A stretch of 64,000 bases of DNA from Paraburkholderia franconis (GCF_009362735.1 NZ_WHNP01000007.1:124001-188000), one strand, 5' to 3'; shown: positions 17,897-27,586, counted from the stretch's first letter. Program-made: numbers and translations. Notes: generated from the letters alone by a model not told the origin.

Positions 17897-17990
17897 TGGC
17901 GGAGACGGAGGGATTCGAACCCTCGATCCAGGTTTTGGCCCAGATGCTCCCTTAGCAGGGGAGTGCCTTCGACCTCTCGGCCACGTCTCC
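17897..17990 (-). tRNA. tRNA-Ser (GCT)
   Basis: A 94-base class II tRNA with encoded CCA and a long variable arm. The acceptor stem GGAGACG pairs with CGTCTCC. The anticodon arm CTCCCCTGCTAAGGGAG gives anticodon GCT (codons AGC/AGT). It has its own strong promoter at 18034-18062. Confidence 0.97.
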
Positions 17991-18033
17991 CAAATCTTCG
18001 CTCGCGCCAGGGAGGCAGCGCGACGAAGCCAAG

Positions 18034-18062
18034 ATAATAGCGGGTTCGCGGGCCGAGGTCAA
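18034..18062 (-). promoter_or_regulatory. Sigma70 promoter of tRNA-Ser
   Basis: On the minus strand TTGACC (18057-18062), a 17-base spacer and TATTAT (18034-18039) precede the tRNA by about 43 bases. Both boxes are near consensus with optimal spacing. Confidence 0.8.
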
Positions 18063-18208
18063 TTTTTACTTCACACTTTTTGTGCCAGGAAGCGTCGATT
18101 CGATGCCACTTCTTCGACCTTCGCACACTGCGCCGCTTTATCTTCAACAACCCTCACGCCAATGCCCATTGCCGAAGCACTCGGACCACACGGGCATCGG
18201 CCAGCGCA

Positions 18209-19459
18209 TCACGCCTGATCGAGTTCGAACGCCTTATGCAGCGCGCGCACGGCGAGCTCCATGTACTTCTCGTCGATCAGCACCGAGATCTTGATCTCCG
18301 ACGTGGAGATCATCTGGATGTTGATGCCCTCTTCAGACAGCGTGCGGAACATCTTGCTCGCAATGCCGACGTGCGAACGCATGCCGACGCCGACCACCGA
18401 TACCTTCGACACCTTCGGATCGCCGAGCACTTTTTCCGCGCTCACGTGGTCCTTCACCTGGTTCGTGAGGATGTCCATCGCGCGCTGATAGTCGCCGCGA
18501 CCGACCGTGAACGTGAACGCCGTCTTGCCGTCGACGCTCTGGTTCTGAATGATCATGTCGACATCGATATTCGCGTCGGCGACGGGGCCGAGAATCTGAT
18601 ATGCGATGCCCGGCTTGTCGGGCACACCCATCACGGCGATACGGGCTTCGTCACGCTGAAACGCGATTCCCGAGATGACTGCTTTTTCCATGGTTTCGTC
18701 TTCTTCAAAAGTAATCAGAGTGCCCGACTTCATTTCTTCGTCGAGCGACATCAGCGGATCCGTCAGGCTGGACAGCACGCGCGTCTTGACCTGATATTTG
18801 CCGGCGAATTCGACCGAGCGGATCTGCAGGACCTTCGAACCGAGGCTGGCCATTTCCAGCATCTCTTCGAATGTCACGCGATCGAGGCGCCGCGCTTCTT
18901 CGACCACGCGCGGGTCCGTCGTATAGACGCCGTCGACGTCCGTGTAGATCAGGCATTCATCCGCTTTCAGCGCCGCGGCTACCGCGACCGCCGACGTGTC
19001 CGAGCCGCCGCGGCCGAGCGTCGTGATGTGGCCTTCCGGGTCGATGCCCTGGAAGCCGGTGATGACGACGACCTTGCCTTCGTCGAGATCGCGCAGCACG
19101 CGCTCGCCGTCAATGTCGTTGATGCGCGCTTTCGTGAACGCGCTATCCGTTTTGACGGGCACTTGCCAGCCGGTGTAGCTGACGGCATCGACGCCTGCGT
19201 CATGCAGCGCGATGGACAGCAAGCCGACGCTGACCTGTTCGCCCGTCGACGCGATCATGTCGAGTTCGCGCGGGCTCGGCTGCGGCGAAATCTCTTTCGC
19301 GAGGCCCAGCAGACGGTTCGTTTCGCCGGACATCGCCGAGGGCACGACGACCATCTTGTGGCCTGCCTTGTGCCATTTCGCGACGCGCTTCGCGACGTTC
19401 TTGATGCGCTCGACCGAGCCCATCGATGTGCCGCCGTATTTATGTACGATGAGTGCCAT
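18209..19459 (-). CDS. lysC: Aspartate kinase
   Basis: A 416-residue aspartokinase, the first step of the pathway to lysine, threonine, methionine and diaminopimelate. The N-terminal motif KYGGTSMG (near residues 7-14) binds ATP and aspartate. GRGGSDTSAVAVAA and VDGVYTTDPRVV are the other kinase signatures. Two C-terminal ACT domains (about 265-410) carry feedback inhibition. The length fits monofunctional enzymes of the type regulated by lysine and threonine together. It is the only gene between tRNA-Ser and the tilS terminator and probably has its own promoter. Confidence 0.97.
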   Translation of the reverse strand: MALIVHKYGGTSMGSVERIKNVAKRVAKWHKAGHKMVVVPSAMSGETNRLLGLAKEISPQPSPRELDMIASTGEQVSVGLLSIALHDAGVDAVSYTGWQVPVKTDSAFTKARINDIDGERVLRDLDEGKVVVITGFQGIDPEGHITTLGRGGSDTSAVAVAAALKADECLIYTDVDGVYTTDPRVVEEARRLDRVTFEEMLEMASLGSKVLQIRSVEFAGKYQVKTRVLSSLTDPLMSLDEEMKSGTLITFEEDETMEKAVISGIAFQRDEARIAVMGVPDKPGIAYQILGPVADANIDVDMIIQNQSVDGKTAFTFTVGRGDYQRAMDILTNQVKDHVSAEKVLGDPKVSKVSVVGVGMRSHVGIASKMFRTLSEEGINIQMISTSEIKISVLIDEKYMELAVRALHKAFELDQA

Positions 19460-19924
19460 TGTCGTTCTGAACTGAAAGAGAAACTGGAGCTACGCGAACC
19501 GGCGCGCACCGCGCGCTGGAGACGGCCGCACAATAAGCACATGGCACAACGTTCGGGAACGACGGCGGAGTGTGGCGGCACAGATGCAGCGTGCGTGCAG
19601 GACGCGCGGGCTTGCCCTGTAACCCTGTCGATCGACAGGGCTGACGGACGCTAACGGGGTGGCTAACGGCTTGGAGCGCGCCCGGGCATTCGCATAAGAA
19701 CAGCCGGGAAACACGACAAAAAGCGAGTCGGGCAAACAAGTTACACTACCCGATTGGGGCTAAAAAGACAAGCCGGAATCCCGGCAAAAGCCTTTGCAAA
19801 TGCTTGTCGGAGAAGGATTTGCAGCCAATCTTGCATGCGCGTGGCCATGACCGTGACCGCCCCGTCGTCGGTCGCGCGTGAGCGCCGTATGCGTAATCTG
19901 GAACCGCGGCCTTGGGCTGGCGCG
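19460..19924. other. Non-coding interval between lysC and tilS
   Basis: About 465 bases with no convincing gene. It contains a perfect 18-base palindrome, CCCTGTCGATCGACAGGG, at 19623-19640, about 165 bases upstream of lysC, and the tilS terminator at 19762-19786. The lysC promoter must lie here, but I cannot pick clear boxes. Confidence 0.5.
19762..19786 (-). terminator. Terminator after tilS
   Basis: On the minus strand GCCGG and CCGGC pair around GATT and are followed by TTGTCTTTTT. The stem is short (five to six pairs) but GC-rich. It lies about 140 bases beyond the tilS stop. Confidence 0.6.
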
Positions 19925-21352
19925 CTACGCGAGCGTCAGATCCTCGCGCCACTCGATCCGGACGAAGCGCGCGTTCGGCACGTTCGCCTGCTGCCCGGCT
20001 TCGTCGAGCACCGCGCGATTCACGCCGATCAGCGGCACGAACAGCAGGTCATCGCCAGCGAAAATCAGCGGCACATCGCGTTTCCATGACGGCACGCCGC
20101 GCTCCTGGAAGAGATTCTTCAGCGTCCGGCTCGGGCCGTTCGCCGCGCAGCGCATCCGTTCGCCGCCGCTGCGCGAGCGCGCGACGAGCGGCGCTTGCAT
20201 GAGCACATCGGCGGGAATCGCATTGGGATCGTCGGCGGCTACATCGCTGAACACGAACGTGCCGCGCCATTGCGGCAGGCGCCACACGCTTTCGCCTTGC
20301 CAGCTCAGCACGCTCTCGGTGCGCTCGACGAGCGCGGCTTCGTCGGCGGAATCGGCACTGTCGCCCGCTTCCCAGTAAATACGCCCGCGGTAGCTGCGCA
20401 ACGCGTGACCCGCGTGATCGACGCGCAAGCTGTGCGCGTCGCCGATTTCGCGCAACTGGCGCAGCGCATCCGTCAGGCGCGCCGTCGATGCGGCCGGAAA
20501 ACCGAGCGTGCGCATCCAGTAACGCAGCGCGTTCGCGGCGCGGTCGTCGGCCAGCGCGAGGAGCGCATCGCGCGAGAGCGCGCCCTCTTCGTCGCTGCGC
20601 ACCGTTTGCAAATCGATGCGCGCAAACTCGTCAAGCAGACGCTGCGCCGACGCCGCGTGCGCAGCCGCGCGCGCCAGCGCATCGCGAAAGCCCGGGAAGT
20701 GCACGGCAAGCGCGGGCAGCACATCGTGACGCAACGCGTTGCGCGCATAGCGCGTATCGGCGTTCGACTCGTCGTCGATCCAGCGCAGATTGCGCGCGTG
20801 CGCGTAACGCTCGAGCTGCGCGCGCAGCAGATGCAGCAGCGGACGCACGCGCGTCACGGACGCCCCCGAAGGCAAATGCTCCGGCGCCATCGCCGCGAGC
20901 CCCGCAAGCCCTGCTCCGCGCAACAGTTGGAGCAGCACGGTCTCCGCCTGATCGTCCGCGTGCTGCGCAAGCCACAGCACCTGCACGCGATGCTGCGCGC
21001 ACAACGCATCGAGCGCGCGATAACGCGCATCGCGCGCCGCCGCTTCAATACTCACGCCCGCCGCACGCTGCACGTCGACTTGCAGCGACGCGAACTCGAC
21101 GCCCCGCTCTCGCGCAAACGCCTCGCAATGCACGAGCCAATCGTCGGCGTTCGGACTCAGACCGTGATGGATATGAAAAGCGATGCAGCGCGCCGCGCCG
21201 CCGACCCGCAAGGCCGCATCGAGCAGCACTGTCGAATCGACGCCGCCGCTATACGCAATCGCGACGCGTGCGTTATCGGGCAAGGCCGCAAAAGCAACGC
21301 CGACCGCATCGATAACGAGGCGGTCGGCGGATGTGTCAGATGAGGAGGTCAC
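19925..21352 (-). CDS. tilS: tRNA(Ile)-lysidine synthase
   Basis: A 475-residue TilS, which modifies C34 of the CAU tRNA-Ile to lysidine so that it reads AUA. The N-type ATP-pyrophosphatase P-loop SGGVDSTV is at residues 35-42. HIHHGLSPNADDW and the LAQHADDQAETVLLQLLRGAG segment are typical of the family. The C-terminal half holds the TilS substrate-binding and C-terminal domains. It lies 45 bases after accA in the same direction, an arrangement seen in related genomes. The first residues (MTSSSDTSAD) are poorly conserved, so the start is approximate. Confidence 0.94.
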   Translation of the reverse strand: MTSSSDTSADRLVIDAVGVAFAALPDNARVAIAYSGGVDSTVLLDAALRVGGAARCIAFHIHHGLSPNADDWLVHCEAFARERGVEFASLQVDVQRAAGVSIEAAARDARYRALDALCAQHRVQVLWLAQHADDQAETVLLQLLRGAGLAGLAAMAPEHLPSGASVTRVRPLLHLLRAQLERYAHARNLRWIDDESNADTRYARNALRHDVLPALAVHFPGFRDALARAAAHAASAQRLLDEFARIDLQTVRSDEEGALSRDALLALADDRAANALRYWMRTLGFPAASTARLTDALRQLREIGDAHSLRVDHAGHALRSYRGRIYWEAGDSADSADEAALVERTESVLSWQGESVWRLPQWRGTFVFSDVAADDPNAIPADVLMQAPLVARSRSGGERMRCAANGPSRTLKNLFQERGVPSWKRDVPLIFAGDDLLFVPLIGVNRAVLDEAGQQANVPNARFVRIEWREDLTLA

Positions 21353-21397
21353 GGTGTGACGGCGCGCGAAGCGCCTTCGGATGGGACGCGAGCGCGC

Positions 21398-22369
21398 TTA
21401 AGCGCCCGGCGTCGTTTCCTTGAACTTGCCGTAGGCCATCAGGCGTTCGAAACGGCGTTCCCGCAGATCGCTCGTGCTCATGCCCTGGAACTGGCGCAGC
21501 GAGTCGGCAAGTGCGCGGCGCAGTAGCGCGGCCATGCCCTTCGGATCGCGATGCGCGCCGCCGAGCGGCTCGTTGACGATCTTGTCGATCAGGCCCAGCG
21601 CTTTCAGACGATGCGCCGTCAGGCCCAGCGCTTCAGCCGCTTCCGGCGCCTTCGCGGCGCTCTTCCACAGAATCGACGCGCAGCCTTCCGGCGAGATCAC
21701 CGAGTAAGTCGAGAACTGCAGCATCAGCACGCTGTCGGCGACGGCGACAGCCAGCGCGCCGCCCGATCCGCCTTCGCCGATGATCGTCGAGATGATCGGC
21801 GTCTTCAGTTCGGCCATCACGTACAGATTGCGGCCGATCGCTTCCGACTGGCCGCGCTCTTCCGCGCCGATGCCCGGGTACGCACCCGGCGTGTCGATGA
21901 ACGTGAAAAGCGGCAGGCCGAACTTCTCGGCGAGGCGCATCAGGCGCTCGGCCTTGCGATAGCCTTCGGGGCGCGGCATGCCGAAGTTGCGCAGCGCGCG
22001 CTCCTTCGTGTCGCGGCCCTTCTGATGGCCGATCACCATGCACGGCTGGCCGTTGAAACGCGCAAGGCCGCCGACGATCGACAGGTCGTCCGCATACGAG
22101 CGGTCGCCATGCAGTTCGTGGAAATCGGTGAACAGTTCGTTGACGTAATCCAGCGTGTACGGACGCTGCGGATGACGTGCGATTTGCGAAACCTGCCACG
22201 GCGTCAGGTTCGTATACAGATCCTTCGTGAGCTGCTGGCTCTTCTTCGACAGCCGCTCGATCTCTTCCGAAATATCGACGGCCGAATCGTCCTGCACGAA
22301 GCGCAATTCTTCGATTTTCGCTTCGAGCTCGGCGATCGGCTGCTCGAAATCCAGAAAGGTGGTCTTCAT
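21398..22369 (-). CDS. accA: Acetyl-CoA carboxylase carboxyltransferase subunit alpha
   Basis: A 323-residue carboxyltransferase alpha subunit, which with AccD transfers CO2 from biotin to acetyl-CoA to give malonyl-CoA. The sequence begins [19 protein letters not shown], the usual N-terminal helix. It contains [30 protein letters not shown] and [15 protein letters not shown] (biotin/CoA site), and [13 protein letters not shown] (oxyanion loop). The length is standard. It is likely co-transcribed with tilS. Confidence 0.97.
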   Translation of the reverse strand: MKTTFLDFEQPIAELEAKIEELRFVQDDSAVDISEEIERLSKKSQQLTKDLYTNLTPWQVSQIARHPQRPYTLDYVNELFTDFHELHGDRSYADDLSIVGGLARFNGQPCMVIGHQKGRDTKERALRNFGMPRPEGYRKAERLMRLAEKFGLPLFTFIDTPGAYPGIGAEERGQSEAIGRNLYVMAELKTPIISTIIGEGGSGGALAVAVADSVLMLQFSTYSVISPEGCASILWKSAAKAPEAAEALGLTAHRLKALGLIDKIVNEPLGGAHRDPKGMAALLRRALADSLRQFQGMSTSDLRERRFERLMAYGKFKETTPGA

Positions 22370-22440
22370 TGGTTTTTAATCCTTGGACTTACCGGCAGCG
22401 CGTATTCTAACCGCGCGCGGCCGCGTCAAAACCGTCTCAA

Positions 22441-22468
22441 AACTATTGATTTTAACAAATCAATAGTT
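22441..22468 (-). repeat. Perfect 12+12 inverted repeat between the glycosylase gene and accA
   Basis: AACTATTGATTT (22441-22452) and AAATCAATAGTT (22457-22468) are perfect complements around TAAC. The element is unusually AT-rich for this genome and lies 23 bases past the glycosylase stop and about 70 bases before accA. On the minus strand it is followed by TTTTG, so it could act as a weak terminator, an operator for accA, or both. Confidence 0.7.
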
Positions 22469-22490
22469 CGAGCCGGCAATCGCTGTTCCG

Positions 22491-23561
22491 TCAACTGCCG
22501 GCGGGCGCCGGGTCGAGACTGCGCCACATGTACCACGTCGCGACGGTACGCCACGGCTCCCAGTTCGCGGCGACTTCGCGCGCTTCGCTGCGCGTCACCG
22601 GCTCCCCGCTGAAATAGTTATGGCTGATCGCCTGGATGAGATTCGGATCGTCGAGCGGCAGCACGTCCGGACGCGACAGGTCGAAAATCAGGAACATCTC
22701 GGCGGTCCAGCGACTGATGCCGCGGATCTGCGTGAGTTCGGCGATCACGTCCTCGTCGTCCATCGACGTCCATTTGCCGACGTGCAGCGCACCCGATACG
22801 AAGTGATGCGCGAGATCGAGAATGTATTCGGCCTTGCGCTTCGACACGCCGCAGCCCGTCAGATTCTCCTGGCCGAGCTTGATGATCTGCTGCGGCACGA
22901 GCTTCGGACACGCCGCGACGATGCGTTGCCACATCGCCTGCGCCGAGGCGACCGAAATTTGCTGACCGACCACCGAGCGCGCGAGCGTGACGAACGGATC
23001 GGCGCGGCTCGACAGATGGACGGGGCCGAACTTCGGAATCAGCTTCTTGAGAATGCGGTCGCGCTTGACGAGATCGGCACACGCCTTGTCCCAATACGCG
23101 GGTCGCGTGACGGCCGAGGCCGTTGCATCGCTTCGCGCCGAAGCAGCGTCACCGTCCGACGACGACGCCGCGCGCGACTTGCGTACCGTTTCGCCATCCT
23201 GGCTTTCGCGCGCAAGTTCCTGCAAATCGCCCGCGAGTTCGGGCGGCAGCGATCCGTTGCCCTTGACCTGCGCGGCGCGCGTGCGCGATGGCTTGGCGGC
23301 GTTTGCCTCGGGCAGGTCCGCTCCGTTGGGCAACCGCCTGGCCGATGACTGCTTTGCGAGCGCGCCTTGCGAATTCGCAGTGCCCGATTTACGCGCGGCA
23401 TGTCGGTCAATCTTCGCGCCTTTCGCCGATGCCGATTTCGTTGCCACCTTCACCGCGCCCTTCGCGGCGACGCCGCTTCGCGCACGCACTGCCTTAACCT
23501 TCACTGACGCGTTTGATTGAGACGTGGCCCGTTTAGCCGCCGTCTTCGTGGCCGTTGACAT
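22491..23561 (-). CDS. DNA-3-methyladenine glycosylase (AlkA-like, HhH-GPD) with long basic N-terminal tail
   Basis: A 356-residue protein whose C-terminal 200 residues form a helix-hairpin-helix-GPD base-excision glycosylase removing alkylated purines. RSVVGQQISVASAQAMWQRI, ELTQIRGISRWTAEMFLIF (the hairpin) and the catalytic Asp in RPDVLPLDD near residue 302 are seen. The first 160 or so residues are low in complexity: Lys/Ala/Ser/Arg-rich segments like those of histone H1-type proteins, then a polar linker. Usual AlkA-like proteins lack this tail. It could bind DNA or be a disordered tether, which is inference. The frame and codon use run unbroken into the domain, so the tail looks genuinely coding. 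Confidence 0.9.
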   Translation of the reverse strand: MSTATKTAAKRATSQSNASVKVKAVRARSGVAAKGAVKVATKSASAKGAKIDRHAARKSGTANSQGALAKQSSARRLPNGADLPEANAAKPSRTRAAQVKGNGSLPPELAGDLQELARESQDGETVRKSRAASSSDGDAASARSDATASAVTRPAYWDKACADLVKRDRILKKLIPKFGPVHLSSRADPFVTLARSVVGQQISVASAQAMWQRIVAACPKLVPQQIIKLGQENLTGCGVSKRKAEYILDLAHHFVSGALHVGKWTSMDDEDVIAELTQIRGISRWTAEMFLIFDLSRPDVLPLDDPNLIQAISHNYFSGEPVTRSEAREVAANWEPWRTVATWYMWRSLDPAPAGS

Positions 23562-23608
23562 CCTGCCTCCTGCCTGGCGAGTCGATCAGTGGGAAGTACG
23601 AGGTGCGC

Positions 23609-25006
23609 TCAAACGCGCCGCCACTCGGTCAACCCGCCCGGTTTGTCTTCGAGCGCAACACCGGCGTCCAGCAATTCCTTGCGGATCCGGTCTGCCTCGG
23701 CGTAGTCCTTTGCCTGCTTCGCGGCGACGCGCGCGGCGATCTTCGCTTCGATCGCTGTCACATCCAGCGCGCCCTCGCCTTCACTCCCCGCCGTTTGTTG
23801 CAGATACGCGCGCGGCTCGCGGTCGAGCAACCCGAGCACGTGCGCAAGACCTCGCAATTGCCGTGCAAGCGCTGCATCGCGTGTGCGGTTGACTTCGCTT
23901 GCCAGTTCGAACAGCACGGAAACGGCGACAGGCGTATTGAAGTCGTCGTTCATCGCCGTGCGAAAACGCTGCGCGTACGCTTCGTTCCAGTCGACGTCGC
24001 CCGCTTCCGGCGCCGTGTCCTTCAACGCCGTGTAAAGACGCGTGAGTGCGCTGCGCGCATCGTCGAGATGGGTATCGCTGTAGTTCAGCGGCGAGCGGTA
24101 ATGCGCGCGCGCAATGAAGAAACGCACCACTTCGGCATCGTATTTCGCGAGCACTTCGCGGATCGTGAAGAAGTTGCCGAGCGACTTCGACATCTTCTCA
24201 TTGTCGATCTGCACGTAGCCGTTGTGCATCCAGTAATTGACGAAGGTTTGCCCCGTAGCGCCTTCGCTTTGTGCGATCTCGTTCTCGTGGTGCGGAAACT
24301 GCAGATCCTGTCCGCCACCATGAATGTCAAAACGATCGCCGAGCAGCGTGCAGCCCATCGCCGAGCACTCGATGTGCCAGCCGGGACGCCCGCGCCCGTA
24401 CTTCGAATCCCAGCCGGTGTCGGCGGGCTCGTCGGGTTTCGACTGCTTCCACAGCACGAAGTCGAGCGGGTCCTGCTTCGCATCGTTGGCGGCCACGCGC
24501 TCGCCCGCTCGCAGGTCTTCGAGCGACTTGCCCGACAGCGCGCCATAGTGCGCGAACTTGCGCACCGCGTAGTTCACGTCGCCGTCGGTGGCCTGATACG
24601 CGTAGCCGTTCGCTTCCAGCTTCTCGATCATGCCAAGCATCTGCGGAATGAAATCCGTCGCGCGCGGCTCGAGATCGGGCCGCTCGATGCCGAGCGCGTC
24701 CGCGTCTTCATGCAGCGCCGCGATGAAGCGATTGGTCAGCGACTTGATGGTCTCGCCGTTTTCGACGGCGCGGCGAATGATCTTGTCGTCGATGTCGGTG
24801 ATGTTGCGCACATAGGTGACCTTGTAGCCGAGCGTGCGCAGCCAGCGCTGCACAATGTCGAAGACCACCATGACCCGAGCATGGCCCACGTGACAGTAGT
24901 CGTACACCGTCATCCCGCAGACATACATGCGCACTTCGCCTTCGTGAAGCGGCACGAAATTTTGCTTGTCACGCGCGAGCGTGTTGTAGATGCGCAGAGA
25001 TTCCAT
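23609..25006 (-). CDS. cysS: Cysteinyl-tRNA synthetase
   Basis: A 465-residue class I synthetase charging tRNA-Cys. The segment [19 protein letters not shown] supplies the first zinc cysteine and the HIGH-like motif. KMSKSLGNF near residue 270 is the KMSKS loop. WHIECSAM carries another zinc ligand and [14 protein letters not shown] the remaining zinc histidine region. The start [10 protein letters not shown] at 25006 matches the family; the frame runs to 25102 without similarity. It is followed 47 bases upstream on the map by the glycosylase gene in the same direction. Confidence 0.96.
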   Translation of the reverse strand: MESLRIYNTLARDKQNFVPLHEGEVRMYVCGMTVYDYCHVGHARVMVVFDIVQRWLRTLGYKVTYVRNITDIDDKIIRRAVENGETIKSLTNRFIAALHEDADALGIERPDLEPRATDFIPQMLGMIEKLEANGYAYQATDGDVNYAVRKFAHYGALSGKSLEDLRAGERVAANDAKQDPLDFVLWKQSKPDEPADTGWDSKYGRGRPGWHIECSAMGCTLLGDRFDIHGGGQDLQFPHHENEIAQSEGATGQTFVNYWMHNGYVQIDNEKMSKSLGNFFTIREVLAKYDAEVVRFFIARAHYRSPLNYSDTHLDDARSALTRLYTALKDTAPEAGDVDWNEAYAQRFRTAMNDDFNTPVAVSVLFELASEVNRTRDAALARQLRGLAHVLGLLDREPRAYLQQTAGSEGEGALDVTAIEAKIAARVAAKQAKDYAEADRIRKELLDAGVALEDKPGGLTEWRRV

Positions 25007-25284
25007 AGAGACGATGCGTGGGCCGAAAGAAATCCGCTTGTTGTTCGTTCGTTCATACCGCGCCCGATAAAAGCAAGCAACCCAGTCGTGCAATCCAGGC
25101 ATGTAACCACATGCACGAACACAGGCGGCGCGGCATGACTGACAGCATGTCGCGCACCGCGTGCGGAATCAGGCTGACGTCAAGGCGGGGACGACCACGA
25201 GTGGCGAAAGACAGTCTGAGGCTCGACGGAACGCGCAGACCTTTTGTTAGAATGGGTCGGAGTATAACATCCTGACCTGAGCCT

Positions 25285-26088
25285 ATGAAACACTCCAGCG
25301 GCCGCGCGCGAGGCGCCAAGCCCCTCTTCGCGACGGCGCTCCGTTCAACGTTTCGTGCCACGTTCCGCCCGACTTTTGCGGCGGCTTTGAGCGCGGCAGC
25401 GGGCACGGTCTGCTGCGGCCTCGCCCTTACGGTCCTGCCCGTTTCATCGGCTCTGGCGCAAAAGGCGTCGACCATTCCACACGGCGCCGCCGTGCGCGAC
25501 GTGACGCCGGACGCCGATGCGTCCATCGAGCAGAAGAACTGGACGGCCGCCCTTGCGCAGCTCGACGCGCGCATCGCCGCGAATCCGCGCGATGCCCAGG
25601 CGAAGTTCAAGCGCGCCACCGTGCTTGCCCGCCTGAACCGCGACGACGAAGCGATCGCCGCCTTCACCGAACTCACGCAGACCTACCCCGAACTGCCCGA
25701 ACCGTACAACAACCTCGCCGCGCTCTACGCGAAGCAGGGCCGCTATACGGAAGCGCGCGCCGCGCTCGAAACGGCCGTCAAGGCGAGCCCCGGCTACGGC
25801 CTCGCGTATGAAAATCTCGGCGACCTGTATCTGCGCATGGCCGATCAGGCCTATCGACGCGCCCAGAGTCTGGGCAGCGCGAACGGCACGACGAACCAGC
25901 GTATCGCCGATATCGAGAAGATCGTGACGCCGCGCAAGACGGCTGCAAAAAAGACCGTGCAGCCCTCTACCGAAACCATCGACTACACGAATCGGGCCAC
26001 GTCGAACATCACCAATACACCGGGCTTCCAGTTCGGCGGCCCGAACGGTTCGCTGGCGACCCCACCGTACGTTGCACCGTCGCAGTGA
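25285..26088 (+). CDS. Exported tetratricopeptide repeat protein
   Basis: A 267-residue exported protein. A long N-terminal signal region with basic residues is followed by a hydrophobic stretch ending near SSALAQ (about residue 60). Two to three TPR units follow: KNWTAALAQLDARIAANPRD, DEAIAAFTELTQTYPELPEP and GRYTEARAALETAVKASPGY. The C-terminus is a low-complexity Thr/Lys/Asn region. TPR proteins are scaffolds; the partner is unknown. It leads a plus-strand group with two cyclophilins and lpxH, and faces cysS head to head, with candidate boxes near 25241-25268. Confidence 0.85.
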   Translation: MKHSSGRARGAKPLFATALRSTFRATFRPTFAAALSAAAGTVCCGLALTVLPVSSALAQKASTIPHGAAVRDVTPDADASIEQKNWTAALAQLDARIAANPRDAQAKFKRATVLARLNRDDEAIAAFTELTQTYPELPEPYNNLAALYAKQGRYTEARAALETAVKASPGYGLAYENLGDLYLRMADQAYRRAQSLGSANGTTNQRIADIEKIVTPRKTAAKKTVQPSTETIDYTNRATSNITNTPGFQFGGPNGSLATPPYVAPSQ

Positions 26089-26163
26089 GCGCGCTTTCGC
26101 GCACGCCTTCGGGCAGCGCGTTAGCCGCCGTTTTTCTCATTCGAGTTCACCCCGAGGATTTAC

Positions 26164-26745
26164 ATGAAATGGTTGACGTTGGCGCTCGGCAGCGCCGCCC
26201 TGATCGCAAACGCACCGGCTTTTGCGCAGAACGGCGCGCAGGCTGCGCATCCGTCCGTTCTCTTGAAGACGTCGGAAGGCGATATCCGTGTGGAGTTGTA
26301 TCCTGAGAAAGCGCCGAAAACGGTAGCCAATTTCCTCGACTACGTGAAATCCGGTCAATATAACGGGACGATCTTTCATCGCGTGATTCCCGGCTTCATG
26401 ATCCAGGGCGGCGGCTATACGACGAGCTTCGCGGAAAAGCCGACGCGCGCGCCGATCCCGCTCGAAAGCCGCAACGGGCTGAAGAACATGACGGGCGCGA
26501 TCGCGATGGCGCGCACGAGCGACCCGAATTCGGCGACGGCGCAGTTCTTCATCAACACGGTCGACAACGCGGGCCTCGACTATCCGAATCCGGACGGCAA
26601 CGGCTATGCGGTGTTCGGCAAGGTGACATCGGGAATGGATGTCGTGAAGAAGATCGAAGCGACGCCGACGACCTCGCGCGGCCCGATGGGCGATGTGCCG
26701 CAAAAGCAGATCGTGATCCAGTCGGCGACAATTGTCGGTAAATGA
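26164..26745 (+). CDS. ppiA: Periplasmic peptidyl-prolyl cis-trans isomerase (cyclophilin)
   Basis: A 193-residue cyclophilin with a signal peptide (MKWLTLALGSAALIANAPAFA), hence a periplasmic proline isomerase assisting folding of exported proteins. The core motifs are [15 protein letters not shown] and [12 protein letters not shown]. The usual cyclophilin Trp of eukaryotes is absent, as in bacterial enzymes of low cyclosporin affinity. It sits 75 bases after the TPR gene and 279 bases before its cytoplasmic paralogue. Confidence 0.94.
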   Translation: MKWLTLALGSAALIANAPAFAQNGAQAAHPSVLLKTSEGDIRVELYPEKAPKTVANFLDYVKSGQYNGTIFHRVIPGFMIQGGGYTTSFAEKPTRAPIPLESRNGLKNMTGAIAMARTSDPNSATAQFFINTVDNAGLDYPNPDGNGYAVFGKVTSGMDVVKKIEATPTTSRGPMGDVPQKQIVIQSATIVGK

Positions 26746-26800
26746 CGGTCAGTGACTGCCGGCAGGTCGTTGCCGGCAAGTTTCGTTGACAGGCAATATG

Positions 26801-26831
26801 ACGGCCGGGCGGAAACGGGAGCCGCCCGGCT
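26801..26831 (+). other. GC-rich hairpin between the two cyclophilin genes
   Basis: GCCGGGCGG and CCGCCCGGC can pair across an eight-base loop about 60 bases after ppiA. No T-run follows, so it is not a classical terminator. It could weaken read-through or stabilise the upstream mRNA. Confidence 0.4.
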
Positions 26832-27024
26832 GTCACGAAAAGGCGCCCGATAGCGGACGACGCATTTGCAAACAGGGTGTGACGCGCAAGCCGCACGCAT
26901 GCTCGAACCACGCACCGCGTGCTCGCGCTACACCGGAACTAACCATGCCACGGGCGCGGGCTGCTGGCCGCTCAAATGGCCACGCACCGCGCTCCCCACT
27001 CACTTGGACCTAAAGGAAAACATC

Positions 27025-27519
27025 ATGGTTGAACTGCACACGAACCACGGCGTCATCAAGCTGGAACTGGACGCCGAGAAGGCGCCGAAGTCGGTCGAGA
27101 ATTTCCTCGCCTACGTGAAGGCCGGTCACTACGACAACACAGTGTTCCACCGCGTGATCGACGGCTTCATGATCCAGGGCGGCGGCTTCGAACCCGGCAT
27201 GCAGCAGAAGCCGACCAACGCGCCGATCGCGAATGAAGCGAACAACGGCCTGAAGAACGTGAAGGGTTCGATCGCGATGGCGCGCACGAACGACCCGCAC
27301 TCGGCGACGGCGCAGTTCTTCATCAACGTCAACGACAACGACTTCCTGAACCACTCGTCGCCGACGCCGCAAGGCTGGGGTTATGCCGTATTCGGCAAGG
27401 TCGTCGAAGGTCTCGACGTCGTCGATGCGATCCGCAAGGTGAAAACGGGTTCGAAGGGCTTTCACCAGGACGTGCCCGTCGACGACGTGATCATCGAAAA
27501 GGCCGTCGTGGTCGAGTAA
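27025..27519 (+). CDS. ppiB: Cytoplasmic peptidyl-prolyl cis-trans isomerase (cyclophilin)
   Basis: A 164-residue cyclophilin without signal peptide, so a cytoplasmic proline isomerase. The motifs [15 protein letters not shown] and [17 protein letters not shown] are clear. The start [15 protein letters not shown] at 27025 follows AAAGGAAAA; the frame continues upstream to 26866 without family similarity. It is about 60% identical by eye to the neighbouring exported copy over the core, which suggests an old tandem duplication with a changed location. Confidence 0.96.
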   Translation: MVELHTNHGVIKLELDAEKAPKSVENFLAYVKAGHYDNTVFHRVIDGFMIQGGGFEPGMQQKPTNAPIANEANNGLKNVKGSIAMARTNDPHSATAQFFINVNDNDFLNHSSPTPQGWGYAVFGKVVEGLDVVDAIRKVKTGSKGFHQDVPVDDVIIEKAVVVE

Positions 27520-27586
27520 GACGATTACTCAAACGGTCAGCAACTTCTCATCGAAGGGCTGAGCAACTGAGAGAAGCACACTTCAA

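Noticed and set aside
18080..19654. 524-codon plus-strand open frame opposite lysC
   Set aside because: Antisense shadow; Arg/Asp/His-rich with no recognisable domain.
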